From positions 48,560,624-48,624,623 of the forward strand of contig CM076943.1 in NCBI GenBank assembly GCA_039566865.1: a stretch of DNA of 64,000 bases, written 5' to 3'. The notes beneath the pieces were generated by a model. It had not been told where the DNA came from, did not search any database, and was given only the letters and a program-made list of their open reading frames with translations. This DNA is from Aurelia coerulea (taxonomy: Eukaryota > Cnidaria > Scyphozoa > Semaeostomeae > Ulmaridae). The position numbers and the translations under genes are program-made. Positions 1 to 12,122 of this stretch are shown here, in pieces. The number at the start of each line of letters is the position of its first letter. The first letter of the stretch is position 1.

Positions 1-202
1 AAAGCTCTGGTTTGCAGGTGGACGCAAGTTTGAGCCTTCAAGATTGATATTTCTGCTCTCAAAGAACCAATACCAAAAACGAGGTATCTATGTTCAAGTT
101 AACTATCGAGGAACATTATGGGGGTAATTAGCGATGGATTAAAGCTAAATTCGCATCGATGGAGTCAATCAAATCTGTATACTTTTTGTGGGACACCCGG
201 TA
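1..202 (+). repeat. Truncated copy of the TACCGGGTGTCCC inverted-repeat element (right half)
   Basis: The window opens inside a repeat. The sequence matches the right arm of the complete element at 33169-33778 (shared text includes the AACGAGGTATCTATGTTC stretch) and ends with the same terminus, GGGACACCCGGTA. The left half lies before the window or is missing. No coding content. Confidence 0.75.
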
Positions 203-644
203 GCATTTTGGTTCTTAGGAACATCGAGAAGCTGCGCTTATCGAAGCCGTGTCCTGTTACTCCCTCTCGATGCGACCACACCCAGTGATTTCTTTACCTT
301 GGAATTACAGAGAGTTGCTTAATTTCCTCTTTCTGACTTGCAGATTTCATAGGGCGGGCATTCGAACCATCCAACCTTAAGATTCATAGGCTAGTGCACT
401 ATGAGTCATCCCTGCGCTTAAAGCCCCTTGACATCAAAGCTACATAAACTTTGTTGTCTCCCTAGTTCTCATTTGTGCTCTGTGCAATTTTGTCTCCCCT
501 CATTGCCATCTTACCAACATTCTTTCTCTTCATTATCTGAATCTTTCTTTTTACGTCATATATGTTTCACAAACAGTTCGGGGTGTGCTCTTCCAAACTT
601 TGTGGTAGAACAGGGTCGCCTACATATCAGCATATCACTTTCTT
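203..644. other. Unassigned stretch
   Basis: I see no gene or repeat here. Short open frames on both strands have no family features. Confidence 0.5.
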
Positions 645-653
645 CATCTGGGT

Positions 654-930
654 TGGACTTGCTCCAAGTCTCGCTCTTGATCAATAAATACGGGAGGGGA
701 AAGGAGGAAAGGGGGCAGGACACGGGGAAAGGAAGAAAGAAAGGGGGGAGAAAGGGGAAGGAGCTCCAAGTCTCGCTCTTGATCAATAAATACAGGAGGG
801 GAAATGAGCAAAGGGGGTAGGACACCTGGAAAGGAAGAAAGAAAGAGAAGAGAAAGGGGAATGTCCTCCCCCCTTTCCTCATTTCCCCTCCCGTATTTAT
901 TGATAAAGAGCGAGACTTGGAGCAAGTCCA
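654..930. mobile_element. 277-bp MITE with 9-bp target duplication (Mutator-like)
   Basis: Terminal inverted repeats of about 45 bp begin TGGACTTGCTCCAAGTCTCG and include a TATTTATTGAT block. The element is flanked by a perfect 9-bp direct repeat CATCTGGGT (645-653 and 931-939), the size typical of Mutator-like transposons. The inside holds a purine-rich tract (GGGAGGGGAAA...) and a second, direct copy of the left terminus at about 765, so one end has been duplicated. The long open frames crossing it on both strands are by-products of this repeat. Confidence 0.8.
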
Positions 931-1329
931 CATCTGGGTACAGTCATGCTCCGGATGCAAGCAGCCTATCGGTTTCAAGGTTCGAAACGGAAATACGTAG
1001 TTTAAGGAAATAGTCCTGGGAAAAAATGTTTTCTTTTCTTGTGTGGTCTGTGAATCACTGCTGTTTCGCTTTCGTTTAAAATTGGACAAAGTTTATAAAT
1101 GTGAATTTCAAAAGGTTTACTGTATCCAATAATCTATTCTTTATTAGTACAGATTTCATGACAACCCTATTTTTTATGATGATAATAATGATGATGATGT
1201 TGATTCGTCACCTGAAGGTAAATTGAAGTCAGCAACCTCCAGAAAAAATGTCAACCCACAGGGAGCCCAAAAATATGTGCCCATTTGTGAGGCTACAGTG
1301 GAGGAGCTACGCGGATTTTACTGTTTCGT

Positions 1330-1985
1330 TCTTGATACAGCTGCAGAGCTATGGAGAGGCTTCAATTCATTGCTGGAGACCTTGCTAGCCAATCAGACAA
1401 ATATGGCCCAAAAAGTACAAAAGAGGGCAGCCAGAATCGTAACAAATAGCAAATATGATACATCTGCAACACCTCTGATCCACGGTCTTGGATGGGCAAC
1501 AGTCAAACAGCTTATTTTCAAAGAATCAGCTTCACTCATGTATTAAGTCCTTAAATTCGCTGGCTCCAGATTATTTGTCCTCGTTGTTCACAAGATGCTC
1601 CGACAGTAATGAACGAAATCTGCGCTCGACGGATCTAAATCTGAAAATACCGTTACTTAAAACAAAAGCAGGTCAGGAATCTTTCTGCTGCAGAGGAACC
1701 ACCCTATGGAACAGCCTGGAGAAAGCTAGTAAATCAGCTTCCTCTCTTGGTGTGTTCAAAATTCTGCTATAATAAGTCGGATTACGTAGCTTTCCTTTGT
1801 ATTTTACTTTATTCACTGTAGTTTGCGTGAATTACTCGCTTTTGTAAATATGTAATATTATTGTGACTAGTTTTCTTTTTGTAGCTTAGATTTTTAACAG
1901 GTCAGTTTGAAAACCAGATATTATTCTGAAACTTGTTCAACCTGTATAAATATTTTCAATGATGAAATGATGATGATGATGACCA
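1330..1985 (+). pseudogene. LINE 3' end: C-terminus of a CR1/L2-type reverse transcriptase, frameshifted
   Basis: The frame from about 1336 reads a typical C-terminal tail of Jockey/CR1/L2-group reverse transcriptases: NMAQKVQKRAARIVTNSKYD, a GLGW turn, then in another frame SLNSLAPDYLSSLF and a final GTTLWNSL. The switch of frame near 1500-1545 shows at least one frameshift, so it is a dead 5'-truncated copy. The protein part ends near 1772. A short AT-rich 3' region follows, finishing in an ATGATGATG microsatellite (1961-1983), which is the usual tail type of this group. Confidence 0.75.
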
Positions 1986-2911
1986 GAAAGTCGAAAAGTT
2001 ATATTTGGAAGTGGTACAATTTTATTATTTGATCAGTAAACGATACAATTAACCCTTTTTAAAATTTAAACTGCAGAAAAAATCCAACACTGCATTAGAA
2101 CCTTTTCATGCAGTATTTACCTGATTTTGGCATTCTTTGAGAACAAAGAGAATGCTGTTTTGATCAAATCATCTTTTGATTTTAACGTACTGTGTACGTT
2201 ATACTTTTTTGTCAAGGCCACGATACCAGCGTCGATTGTCGGATCCGAAGATGCTTGCGGTGACGTATAACTGATTAAAGGCAAAAACACCGCAATTCTT
2301 TCCTTACTCATCTTTGCTCTTTGCAAGCATAAAGTGGCAATTTTTTGTTCCATGTCTGAAAATTATTATTGCAAGTAATAGGGCCTTTTAGATCGCTGTA
2401 TATCAAGTGTAAATGTGGAGAAAAATTACATTTAAAGTAAACAGGCTGGCAAAGGCCAGTGGTCAAAGGAGAAGGGCCCTGTTTACTCCACATGTTCCTC
2501 GAACCTCGACCATGTATGTATTGGACCCCTTAGGCCTGAGGCACCCAAGTTTCTACATTTGCAGATTTCCCAGAACTTTCTCGCCTGCAAGTAATTTAGT
2601 TCATCAGGGCCCAGTTGCACTCTTTGGACATTTTGTAAGATAAACGAAAATTTACTGTTGAAAGAATTATTACAGGGCCCTTCATAACCACTTTCGTTGA
2701 TTTAATTTGGTTGCTTTGCAAATAGTACTATTGAAATCTGGTCTGGTTATCAGGCTAAAATTGTACAATGTCAGGCCGAAAATAGCCACCTGAAAGTATT
2801 TTTTTGAAGGATAAAAGGGGCCCAAAACGTACAGCTTTTTAGTATAACGTATAGTTCCTCTGCAGCATAGCAGTGACAGAAATGGAGCATCAATGTTTCC
2901 TAGGATAAGGG
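1986..2911. other. Unassigned intergenic stretch
   Basis: No coding exon or clear repeat recognised. Short complementary patches around 2410-2500 suggest old repeat debris. Confidence 0.4.
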
Positions 2912-4924
2912 TATTAGTCCGGTAGCAGAAGGGGGGGTAGTACCACCAAACGAGGTAATTTATGAGACCAAGTGATTTTGGTCAATTTTGGGGCGCTGAA
3001 TTCGAATATCGATGTTCTTTTTACGGGGGAGGGGCCGTTTTGGAGATATGGGGGTAATTGCCCCCAAAATTGAAGGAAAATGTGTTATTGTTAAGACTCT
3101 CGATGTACCCTTTAAAAGTTCATTTTTAGCTGTAGAACATTGTTAATGGCCCCATCTAGCTCATAAAAGGTATTTTCGAGGTTTCGGATCATTTTGGGGT
3201 AACCCTGCCCCCAAATGGGGGCAACAAAGCAAGATGATTCAAAATTCACTAAAAGTACCTTACCATACCAATTCAGGGGTGTAGAACCCGAATTTCGATG
3301 TTATTTTGATGGGAGAGTAACTGTGTTTGAAATATAGGGGCAAATGCCCCAAACAGGGGTCAAAGGTCAAAATCTTTTGGTAAAGTTTGATGTTTGTCAC
3401 CCTAATTAAATCACAAATCTTACTATCATATTCGTACTAAAATGCTGGTCCATAGCGCTGTTTAGGTTTAAAGTCATCATATTCCTCTCCGAGGCAATGC
3501 TGTCCTAAATGGGAGCAACCAAGGAAGTCGATTGCTATTTCACTAACAACACATGATCTTATCAATTTCCAGTTATTCTTGGGTGTAGAATCTGAGTTTC
3601 GATGTTATGCAGCAATATCTCTTCCGGTAGAAATATTTTGCATTTTACCCTCACACCATTGATGAACTTGCCACTTTGGTCGAAAAACGGGAGGAGGAAA
3701 ACAGGGAGACAAATCTTAAATGCAGCCGGGACTTCACTGCTCAAGAGCGCGAAGAACATCTTATATTTTGGATATGGCTGCTAACATCAACGGTATCATG
3801 AGAACGCCAGACACATTTATAAAACAGTATTTCTTGTGACGAAGATAAATTTGGCATATGAACTCCCGATATTCGTATTCCTGCTGACATTAACAAATTT
3901 TTAGAAATAATGGAAGGAAAGAAATAATTTCAAGGCCGATGAAACATGTATGGCTTGAAACCAGTCATTAACTCATTGGACGCTCACTTTTATGGCATGA
4001 GATATGTCCTGTATAAAGGCCAAGAATGGAACATCGATTGATGTGTGAAAGAAATTGAGCATGATCACGAAAAAACAAATGCCACAGAAGCTTTCCTCCA
4101 CGACGAAAAAGCATTTGACTCGTGAAATTGTCTGTTGACTCCACAGAATATGGGGCATAGGAACTAAAAAGCTATTGTTTATATCCTTGGCAAGGTGCAT
4201 AACCCTCCCTTCTCTAACGAGCCCCCTCTCGGGTTTCCAAAATTACACAAGCCTCCCGTGTATTCTTTGCAAGAGCTTTTACGGTATTCTTCGTAAAGGA
4301 AAACAGTTTTGGTGGATACATATGAAAGGTACATTTCTTGTTCGCTGTTTAGGGAACAGTCAAGCAAGATATAATATCTGACCAGAGCTGGATGGATTGG
4401 CACTTCTTTTAGGTAGAAGTTTGAAAGAAAGCAGCAGTATTCATCAAACAAAGTGATGAAAAATATATTTAGGAGATTGAAAGAATATGAAAATGGCATT
4501 GACTTGTCTCTCCTTCCACCATACCAGACAGCAAATTTTGTTACAAAATGTGGTGAAATGCATCAAATCCTGATCGCAAGGTTATCCAGGCCAATCAGGC
4601 TGATTACCAGATATAATGATAAAATTGGACAGAGGAAGTGTATTCAGAACAGATACATTGGCATTGGCATAAGAGTCGGGTGGCTGGGGTGTGCTGCATA
4701 GCCCCTCTAATCAGGCAAAAGTTATTTCACTTCAGGCGCGATTCAAGCACTATTAAAGCAACGAAGCCATCATATTGGGCACTATCCATGAAATAAGCCC
4801 ATCTAAACATTAGGCTGCACCTAAGTCCAGGAAAGGATAGCAGAGTTGCTGATTAATGCCAGCAATGGAAGAGATGGTCGAGAATAGTGACAATATCTTA
4901 AGTTCTGATTTGTTAGCCCATTGC

Positions 4925-5218
4925 TAGTTCCTTTGGATTTAGGATTTGCATCCGAATCTTTTGCTCACCGATCGGCAGGCAATTGCATCCGAATTTGACA
5001 TGTAAGGAAGGATTCCAAACGGAAAAGTCTCAACGAAAGATGCAAATCACAATAATGCAGCCGAAAGTGCAAACGGGCACACCACCATTGTTATCCTTTA
5101 CAAGAGAGCATCATGAATAGATTCGCGTAATTTCATTGGATGATTTAATGGTAAGCCATCGTCCTAATGTCTTTGAAGTGTGGATTTGGATGCGAATTCG
5201 AAGTCCAAGGGAACTGGA
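4925..5218. mobile_element. Probable MITE inside the 2915-6705 element
   Basis: About 35 bp at the left (TAGTTCCTTTGGATTTAGG...) is imperfectly inverted at the right end (...GTCCAAGGGAACTGG), both including a GCATCCGAAT-like block. No clear target duplication seen. Confidence 0.45.
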
Positions 5219-5794
5219 AATTGGCCATAAATGTAAAAAATAGAGTAACATGAACTTGCGGTAATTACAGAATTTGTTTATTACTGAACTGGTCTATTAA
5301 CGATCCATTCAACATGTTGCAACTGAGCCTCTTTATAGGATCATGGCTGAGGGCACCATCCAATGTTTCCCTTGATTGAAAGGAACCATAGGTAGGTATG
5401 AAGTTTGAACCGTAAACACAGTAGGACCAAACAAGGCTCTCTGTTGCAATGTTACTGTCGGAAATCCATAGGATGAGGCACTTCGACCATGAAGTGGACA
5501 CAGATAATCCCTCTCATTGCCCCCAAATTCGGGGTAACATTTCGGGGTTAGAAGAAGGTAACAACCTGAAAAAATAGATTAAGCTATTGCTATTCATGAA
5601 TTTACTGATCCCAAATTCCATTTCCCATAGCTGAAGGTCAAAATGTTTATGCTTTGAGTGAGGCGTTCAACAACAACAAACTTTACCCCATTTTTAAGGC
5701 AGTCGCCGCTATATTTGAAAAGCTCCCTTTTCCTGTTAAAATAACATCTTTCTATGAGAATCATTACAAGATTTGAAATGACAAGCACCAAAGG

Positions 5795-6226
5795 CCCGGG
5801 GGGGGCACTCCCATACTTGACCTGACGGGATGTGCCGCTCAACAGGGTGTCCTTTTGCGGTAAAAATTATGCGACAGGGTGTCCTTTTCTAACGAAATTT
5901 ATGCGACAGGGTATTATAATAGGTAAAAAAATTATGCAACAGGGTATCACAAGCAAAAATTGCGTTCTACACTGTATTTGAGAGGCAAAATTTTTATGCG
6001 ACAGGGCATCACAAGCAAAAATTGTGTTCTACACTGTATTTGAGAGGCAAAATTTTTATGCGACAGGGTATCACAAGCAAAAATTGCGTTCTACACTGTA
6101 TTTGAGAGGCAAAATTTTTATGCGACAGGGTATACTTTTGGCCTATTTTTTATGCGACAGGGTACAGGGTGTGGAGAGGTTTTCCGCACACCCCCGTCAC
6201 TTCCCTAGTCAAGTACCCCCCCCGGG
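5795..6226. mobile_element. 432-bp poly-G-ended insertion with 8-bp target duplication
   Basis: Ends are CCCGGGGGGGGCACT and, inverted, CCCGGGGGGGGTACT. The 8-bp direct repeat ACCAAAGG flanks it exactly (5787-5794 and 6227-6234). The body is a chain of GCGACAGGGT-containing units, including three near-perfect 62-bp tandem copies at about 5938-6125 (each with AAGCAAAAATTG and TTTGAGAGGCAAAATTTTTA). The 8-bp duplication fits a hAT-like mechanism. It sits at the inner edge of the right arm of the 2915-6705 element. Confidence 0.8.
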
Positions 6227-6778
6227 ACCAAAGGTTACCAAAAGAGTTTGACCTTTGACCCCTATTTGGGGGCATTTGCCCCTATATTTCATAAACTGTT
6301 CCTCTCCCATCAAAATAACATCGAAATTCGGGTTCTACACCCCTGAATTGGTATGGTAAGGCACTTTTAGTGAATTTTGAATCATCTTGCTTTGTTGCCC
6401 CCATTTGGGGGCAGGGTTACCCCAGAATGATCCGAAACCTCGAAAATACCTTTTATGAGCTAGATGGGGCCATTATCAATGTTCTAAAGCTAAAAATGAA
6501 CTTTTAAAGGGGTACATCGAGAGTCTTAATAATAACACATTTTCCTTCAATTTTGGGGGCATTTACCCCCATATCTCAAAAACGGCCCCTCCCCCACAAA
6601 AAGAACATCGATATTCGAATTCTACGCCCCAAAATTGACCAAAATCACTTGGTCTCACAAATTACCTCGTTTGGTGGTACTACCCCCCCTTCTGCTACCG
6701 GACTATATTGTTTATGCTATAAATCTAAATTAAGAGAAAGCACAATCAGGATATATTCTGGGCAGCAGATTCTCTAAG

Positions 6779-7240
6779 GGGCCAATTATATGAGAGTTCT
6801 CAGCCCGGGCTGGAATTTGCAGCCCTGTTAGCCGAGGTGACATTGTTTTGCGATTATATGACAGAAGCCAGCCCGGGCTGATATTAACTACTAGAATTGC
6901 ACCAAAATTGTTCAAGCTTTAAAACTTCGAAATGGCTTTAAAATCACTAGTTTCCCGTTGCAAACGTTCTTTGCTTTCATCTGCCTCCCCATCTTTGAGA
7001 ATCTTCGTGCTACTCTGTTTTGGCATGAAACTATGTTCAAACTGCGCGTGCGCAAAGTAATGGGCTGGGTAGCCCGGGCTGGCAAAAATTGCGATTACAT
7101 GAGAAATATCAGCCCGTTTACCCGGGCTGAAAATCCCAGCCCGCCTAGCTCAATGAGGGCTGAAATTTTCTCATGTAATCGCGAACTCGGTTTTACAAAG
7201 AGATGACTGGAGAGGGGGCTGAGTATAATATAATCGGCCC
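6779..7240. mobile_element. MITE with repeated AGCCCGGGCTG palindromes
   Basis: Termini GGGCCAATTATATGAGA and the inverted right end (TATAATCGGCCC) pair imperfectly over about 25 bp, and the internal motif CAGCCCGGGCT recurs several times (6808, 6872, 7070, 7120). It carries CGATTACATGAGAA in both orientations. No target duplication recognised. Confidence 0.55.
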
Positions 7241-8416
7241 ATAAAAAGAGTTCTTTAGCGAGTACTCACGGTAAAGCAATACATTGCGCCGTGTCTAGCT
7301 TTGGGGAAATAACGGTATTGAAAATTGTGCGACAGCGTTGATCAAGCGAATATGGGAGGATGTTGTTTGAACTAATTTAGAATATGATAAGGGACCGTTC
7401 ATTATTTGGCCAGGGGCTGGTACCAAAGAGAAATTAATTGGGCAAAAAAATTCCCACACTCAAAATGTTTTAAGTAATTCACTCCATACAATTTATTTCA
7501 TTTCTCTGTATTTGTATATTGTATTAATTCTCCGTATCAATCTATTAATTTCTGTAATATCTTATTTCCTTGTAGTTTAGTTATCTGTTAGTAGAGTAAT
7601 TTATAAATTGTATGTTGTGGATTTAAAATATATGAACTGAACTGAACTGAACTGGTAAACAAAATTTTCTTGCAAAAGAATGTTGGCATAACATAGCAAG
7701 CCACTTTTTTCTTGAGCCCTAAGCATTTTTGGTGTAACAAAGATGTAATAATATTCCGAGATGATGATCCCCTTACCACTGTGTCTACTTGAATAAAGTA
7801 TTTAACTATATCCAATAAAAATACAGGGTGTCCTAAAAGTTATTCGACGTTTAATTAAATATTGAAAAATAACGATAACATGAACAAGATTATGGGAAAA
7901 TAACCCTGTTCCTAAGACTTCGAAATGAATTTAGAGACAGTAATCTTGCACATCGAAACCAGAGACCCTCAGATAACTTGTAATGCAAAAAGGCTCCAAG
8001 ATCGAGATAAAAGAACGTTATTCAACATCACACCTTTCGTTATTATCAGAGCAAACCAAATAGGACTTCGAAAGTAATTAATTTCTCATAATGTCCATAA
8101 TCATTGTCAATATTTGCTTAAGATTGCATGCATCCAAAAACGGTTGTAGTTTAAAACATAGTGGAAGAGATACTGAATCATTTTCCTCAATGAATCCATA
8201 ACGCTTGGAAGTTAGGTTATCGAAAATCCGTTCAAATCCAATTTGGTTTGCTCTGAAACAAATGAGAAATAACAGAAAACGATAGCCCATGTGACCTTTA
8301 CCACAATACAAATGCCTCTGGTTTCAGCTGTCGCACAAAAGTGTACTTCAAAAGCTTGTAGCTCCGTGAATATTGAGCAGGTTTGAAGGATTCTGATGTC
8401 AAAAATTTATCAAATA
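7241..8416. other. Unassigned stretch with one CAGGGTGTCC transposon end
   Basis: At 7827 a terminus-like ACAGGGTGTCCTAAAAG resembles the ends of the elements at 20446, 30531 and 36734, but I found no matching opposite end nearby. Otherwise no gene or repeat is evident. Confidence 0.4.
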
Positions 8417-8752
8417 CAGGGACGTAGGAAGCATCTCAAACTTGGAGAGGGGGCATCACACTTCAAGGGCATTTTTTTATGAAGCTAAAGGGGCACTTCC
8501 TGAAAATAAACAGGACACTTCCTTGTTTTTTGTAAAATCTTGGAGGGGCATGTGCCCCCAGTGCCCCCGGTTTTTACGTCTCTGACAGGGACTTACGAAG
8601 CATGTCAAACTTGGAGAGGGGGGCATCAGACTTCAAGGGCATTTTTTCATGAAGCTAAAAGGGCATTTCCTGAAAACGAAAAGGGCCTTTCTTCATTTAT
8701 CGCAAAATCTCAGCGGGGCAAGTGCCCCCAGTGCCCCCTGTTCATACGTCTG
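8417..8752. mobile_element. Two tandem copies of a small hAT-like MITE
   Basis: Two units, 8417-8584 and 8586-8752, share the start CAGGGAC(G)T(A)...GAAGCAT, the block CTTCAAGGGCATTTTTT.ATGAAGCTAAA and the end GTGCCCCCAGTGCCCCC...ACGTCT(CT)G. The same unit occurs inverted at 27458-27612, where it has a target duplication. Head-to-tail arrangement of a MITE is unusual and suggests tandem duplication or one insertion next to another. Confidence 0.7.
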
Positions 8753-9914
8753 ATTTTTAGCTTTGAATTTGAGCTATGAATCTGAGATCATATTTCTTAG
8801 GATCAAAACAAAATCTCATTCACACTTGATAGACATAGTTGTATTAAGGTTACTGTAACCCACAGAAAAAAGGGTTACTGTAACCCTTCAGACAAAAAAT
8901 CCTCGATTTTTCGATTTCATCATAATCTGATTGCATAAATATTTGAGTGCCGTTTAAAACAACTCACTTCCAGAAATAGCCACAATTACATGGGAATTTC
9001 AGCATCTTAAAGAGAGCAATCCTGTTCCCAAAAATTGTGGGAATATACATTAGGGGATTAAAAAGTAAACTCACTTGACCTTACAACAACGTTCATGGCA
9101 TCCCGTGCTGCAATGTTATTGAAAAAATGCCTTATCAAGACCGTGCTTAATTGCTTGACCTTTCATGCATAATCGTTTTTCCCGCAAGTTTTGTTTCATT
9201 TTGATAAAAAGCCTGATTTCTCGAAACAGGATGCCGTACTACTGGTGGGTACTAAAAATCTTTGTGTTTGTGTACCCAAACAGACCGATCTAAACACTTG
9301 AAACTTAGCACAGAGGGTTGCAAAGCATATAACTACGAAACTGTGTCAGCGAGTTGAGTTAGATTCACTGGTCCGAATTTTAAAAACATCTGAAAGTTAA
9401 CAAGGATATTTAAGACATTCACGTTAATCTAAAATGATATTATTTCAAGACAGTATGTTTTATCAAAAATTCGTGACAAAGTTTTGCAGTTCATGACCTA
9501 AAATCTTTGGTAAATAGATAGTCGTTGTCCAACAATGATCGATTGGGTACACAACTTTTTTTCGTAATTGTGGTCGATTTTGCCTAAAATCTAGACTAAA
9601 TCATTTGTGATTTATTAGATCAACTGAATTTATTTTCATGATATTCTGCGTTTAATTTTGCGTCGAATGATGCATAAGTTTGTTTGGTATATTTTGACGA
9701 ACGGCCGTGGTAAACGAAGTTACTTAATAAATGCCTGAAGGGTTACAGTAAAAATGTTCGTAACTATGAAACGATGGGATCGATTTCGACCAAACCAATT
9801 TTGATATCTAAGTCAGCCTTTCTTCTGTGCAATGCACTTTAAAGAAATAAGTTTGATCAGTAAAGGCCGTGACTAAGAACTGGCAAAGCCCCCACGTTTG
9901 TCTGATTCACTCAG
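8753..9914. other. Unassigned stretch with GGTTACTGTAACC palindromes
   Basis: The self-complementary GGTTACTGTAACC occurs at about 8848 and 8875, and GGGTTACAGTA at about 9740, hinting at an old inverted-repeat element, but boundaries are unclear. No coding sequence seen. Confidence 0.35.
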
Positions 9915-10829
9915 TAGGGGAGAACGGGGTCAATTGTAACATTTTTGCAAATCAGCCATATCGTCTAAATAATGATTGATTGCGTTCTTGGAGGTAGATG
10001 ATATTGTAGTTGCATCCTTTGGAATGAAATATACATGGGACCAATTTTTGTGACGCGGTGATGGTTTTAAAATCAGTGGTCAAGTGTTACAATTGCCCCG
10101 GTGACTCGGGGGCAATTGTAACATATGGTTGGAGCAATTTTTACATATCTTTAAAACCATCACATATGATTATTGCACGACTCTTCTTTTTCCTTGCACA
10201 AAATGTAGCACCAGGCGGCAGATTATTCATGGCTTTAAAAATAACAAATTGAAAATAAGACGTGGTTTTTTTATATTCCTTTGTAAATTTGGGTGCATCA
10301 GTTGAAAAAAATTGAATTAATTGAGAAAAAAATGTTATTTTTTACAAATTTAAACTTTTAAATCTTTAATACTGCATTGATGCACATTGTTTGACCCGAT
10401 CAGAAAATTAATCAAAACCAAACCTTTGGCCAGCTTACACCGGGGCATTTGTAACAGCGTGTTACAATTGGCCCTAACCTGGTCAGCTATCGTTATTTTC
10501 CATTTTCACCTCTCATAAGCTGTGGAGCTTAAAAGTTTTAACGTAATTTTGATCCTAAATAGATGGCATGTTTGTGATGTGAAAATGAAATTTTTTACTC
10601 CAGAGACGCAAATTTACAGTGAAAGTACGTATTTACTTTGGTACTCAAAAAAAATGTTTTCCCCCGAAAATTTTGCAAACTTGGCTGAACATTCCTGTAT
10701 CTCAAGTCGTATGTAGAGGGTTAGAATGAGCATGTTCTGTGCAAAAATCAGACTTTTTGCACTTTTCTGCAAGATGTGAGAGTCAGTGTTACAATTGCCC
10801 CGTGTTACAATTTTCCTCGGTCTCCCCTA
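9915..10829. mobile_element. Inverted-repeat element with TAGGGGAGA ends
   Basis: The left end TAGGGGAGAACGGGGTCAA and the inverted right end TAGGGGAGACCGAGGAAAA both lead into ATTGTAACA. Further GGGGCAATTGTAACA blocks lie at about 10090-10125, 10440-10470 and 10790. No protein recognised inside; non-autonomous. Confidence 0.65.
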
Positions 10830-11413
10830 TTGCTGTATGTCCAAAACGTGTAGCTCTGACTTCAATTTTTGCCTAAAAACAACGCATATGCTCTAGCATG
10901 AACATGAAAGATTTACAGGTAAATTTGAAGGGAATCTAAGCATATTTAAGAGTTAGATCAAAATAGCCACAAAAAGACAGACACACGCCAAACTATATTT
11001 GAGTAACTGATCTAGGTCAACAGGGAATTCTGACAGCTGGTACAGGCAAAAAGAATTCGACCGCAAAATGGCTTGAGGCACTTAGCGCGCGAATATTCTG
11101 TTTTAAATATTTACACTTGAGTACAATTCCAAAAAAACCTTTTTGGGCACCAGAACATCTCTAAGAAAAGAGCCGAGAAGACGCGTGGAGTCTGAGACAA
11201 CAGACCACCCAATATGTTTCTTTTTTCAGATTGAAGAGATAAGAGTGAGCAATCAACATTCCGCCGGTGCAAATATTTTAAAGATACTCTCACGGGTAAA
11301 AATGTTCCAGATTTTCTTTTTTGGTTGAAGTACGCGAAAGTAAATTCTGCGAAATTTTAAGCATTGTCAATTTCGCCCGAGTTTATGCCTTTGAATTTCC
11401 TAGAATAAAGAAG

Positions 11414-11923
11414 CATATGGCTCAAATCTTTCAAATCTTTAAAAAGGTGGGTGTAAAGTTCTATGACATTTTTCTTTGAATTGAATGGCTTGAAAGGTAC
11501 TTATAGTACTTTGCTCTAAGTCTGCCGTGGAAATCTTTTCACATCTTGATTTTTATCAAAATGGCGGCAATTTAATAATTTTTCAAAAATTTAATAGAAA
11601 ATTAAAAAAAAAAATTTAAATCATCGCGAATCCTAAACCAATTGAGGAAAAATGATAGAACGTTCAAGAAAACCATAGTTTATGAAGGCCTACAATATGG
11701 TAGTAAGCAGAAATCTGTAGCTTTTCTAGCTTAGGATTTAGAAATTTGATGACGTCATAGCCTCAAATTTAATAAATGCCGCCATTTTGAAACTAATCAA
11801 GATATCAATAAATTTCCACGGCAGATTTACAACAAAAACCCTGAGTTCCTTCCAAGCCATTTAATTAAAAGAAAACTGTAATAGAATTTTACACCGACGT
11901 TTTTAAAGATTTGAGCCCTATGT
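11414..11923. mobile_element. Fold-back element, copy 1 of 3
   Basis: Arms starting CATATGGCTCAAATC and (inverted) CATAGGGCTCAAATC pair over roughly 170 bp with a central region containing GCCGCCATTTT and GACGTCAT. Related copies lie at 21735-22260 and, cut by the window edge, at 63861-64000 (shared CAAATCTTTAAAAAGG and CTGCCGTGG). Appears non-coding. Confidence 0.7.
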
Positions 11924-12122
11924 TGAATACAGAATCAAATGTATGTTCACACAATCAACTACTCATACTTCTTTCCTTAAATTCATTAGCAACAACCCTT
12001 CCAGTTTGGAAGAGTCATTTAAGATTCGAGGAATATTTGAGGCACTACGAAATTTGATATGAGACCCCATTCGCTAAACAGATACGGAAAATCAGAAATA
12101 ATTATCTCGAGTTCCAGGCTCC

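Larger units (their letters stand above)
2915..6705. mobile_element. 3.8-kb element with about 470-bp terminal inverted repeats
   Basis: Bases 2915-3384 reappear in reverse complement at about 6235-6705 with high identity. Both ends read TAGTCCGGTAGCAGAAGG and are flanked by TAT (2912-2914 and 6706-6708), a possible 3-bp target duplication. The arms are rich in GGGGGCAA/TTGCCCCC blocks. The interior (3385-6234) shows no transposase that I can recognise, only short frames, so it looks non-autonomous. It has received at least one insertion (5795-6226) and perhaps a second (4925-5218). Confidence 0.8.

Noticed and set aside
340..385. GGGCATTCGAACC resembling a tRNA T-arm on the minus strand
   Set aside because: The five-base stem does not pair and no anticodon arm or acceptor stem can be drawn around it.
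428..1089. Overlapping open frames on both strands, up to 177 codons
   Set aside because: They run through the MITE at 654-930 and its purine-rich tract; the mirrored frames come from the inverted repeats.
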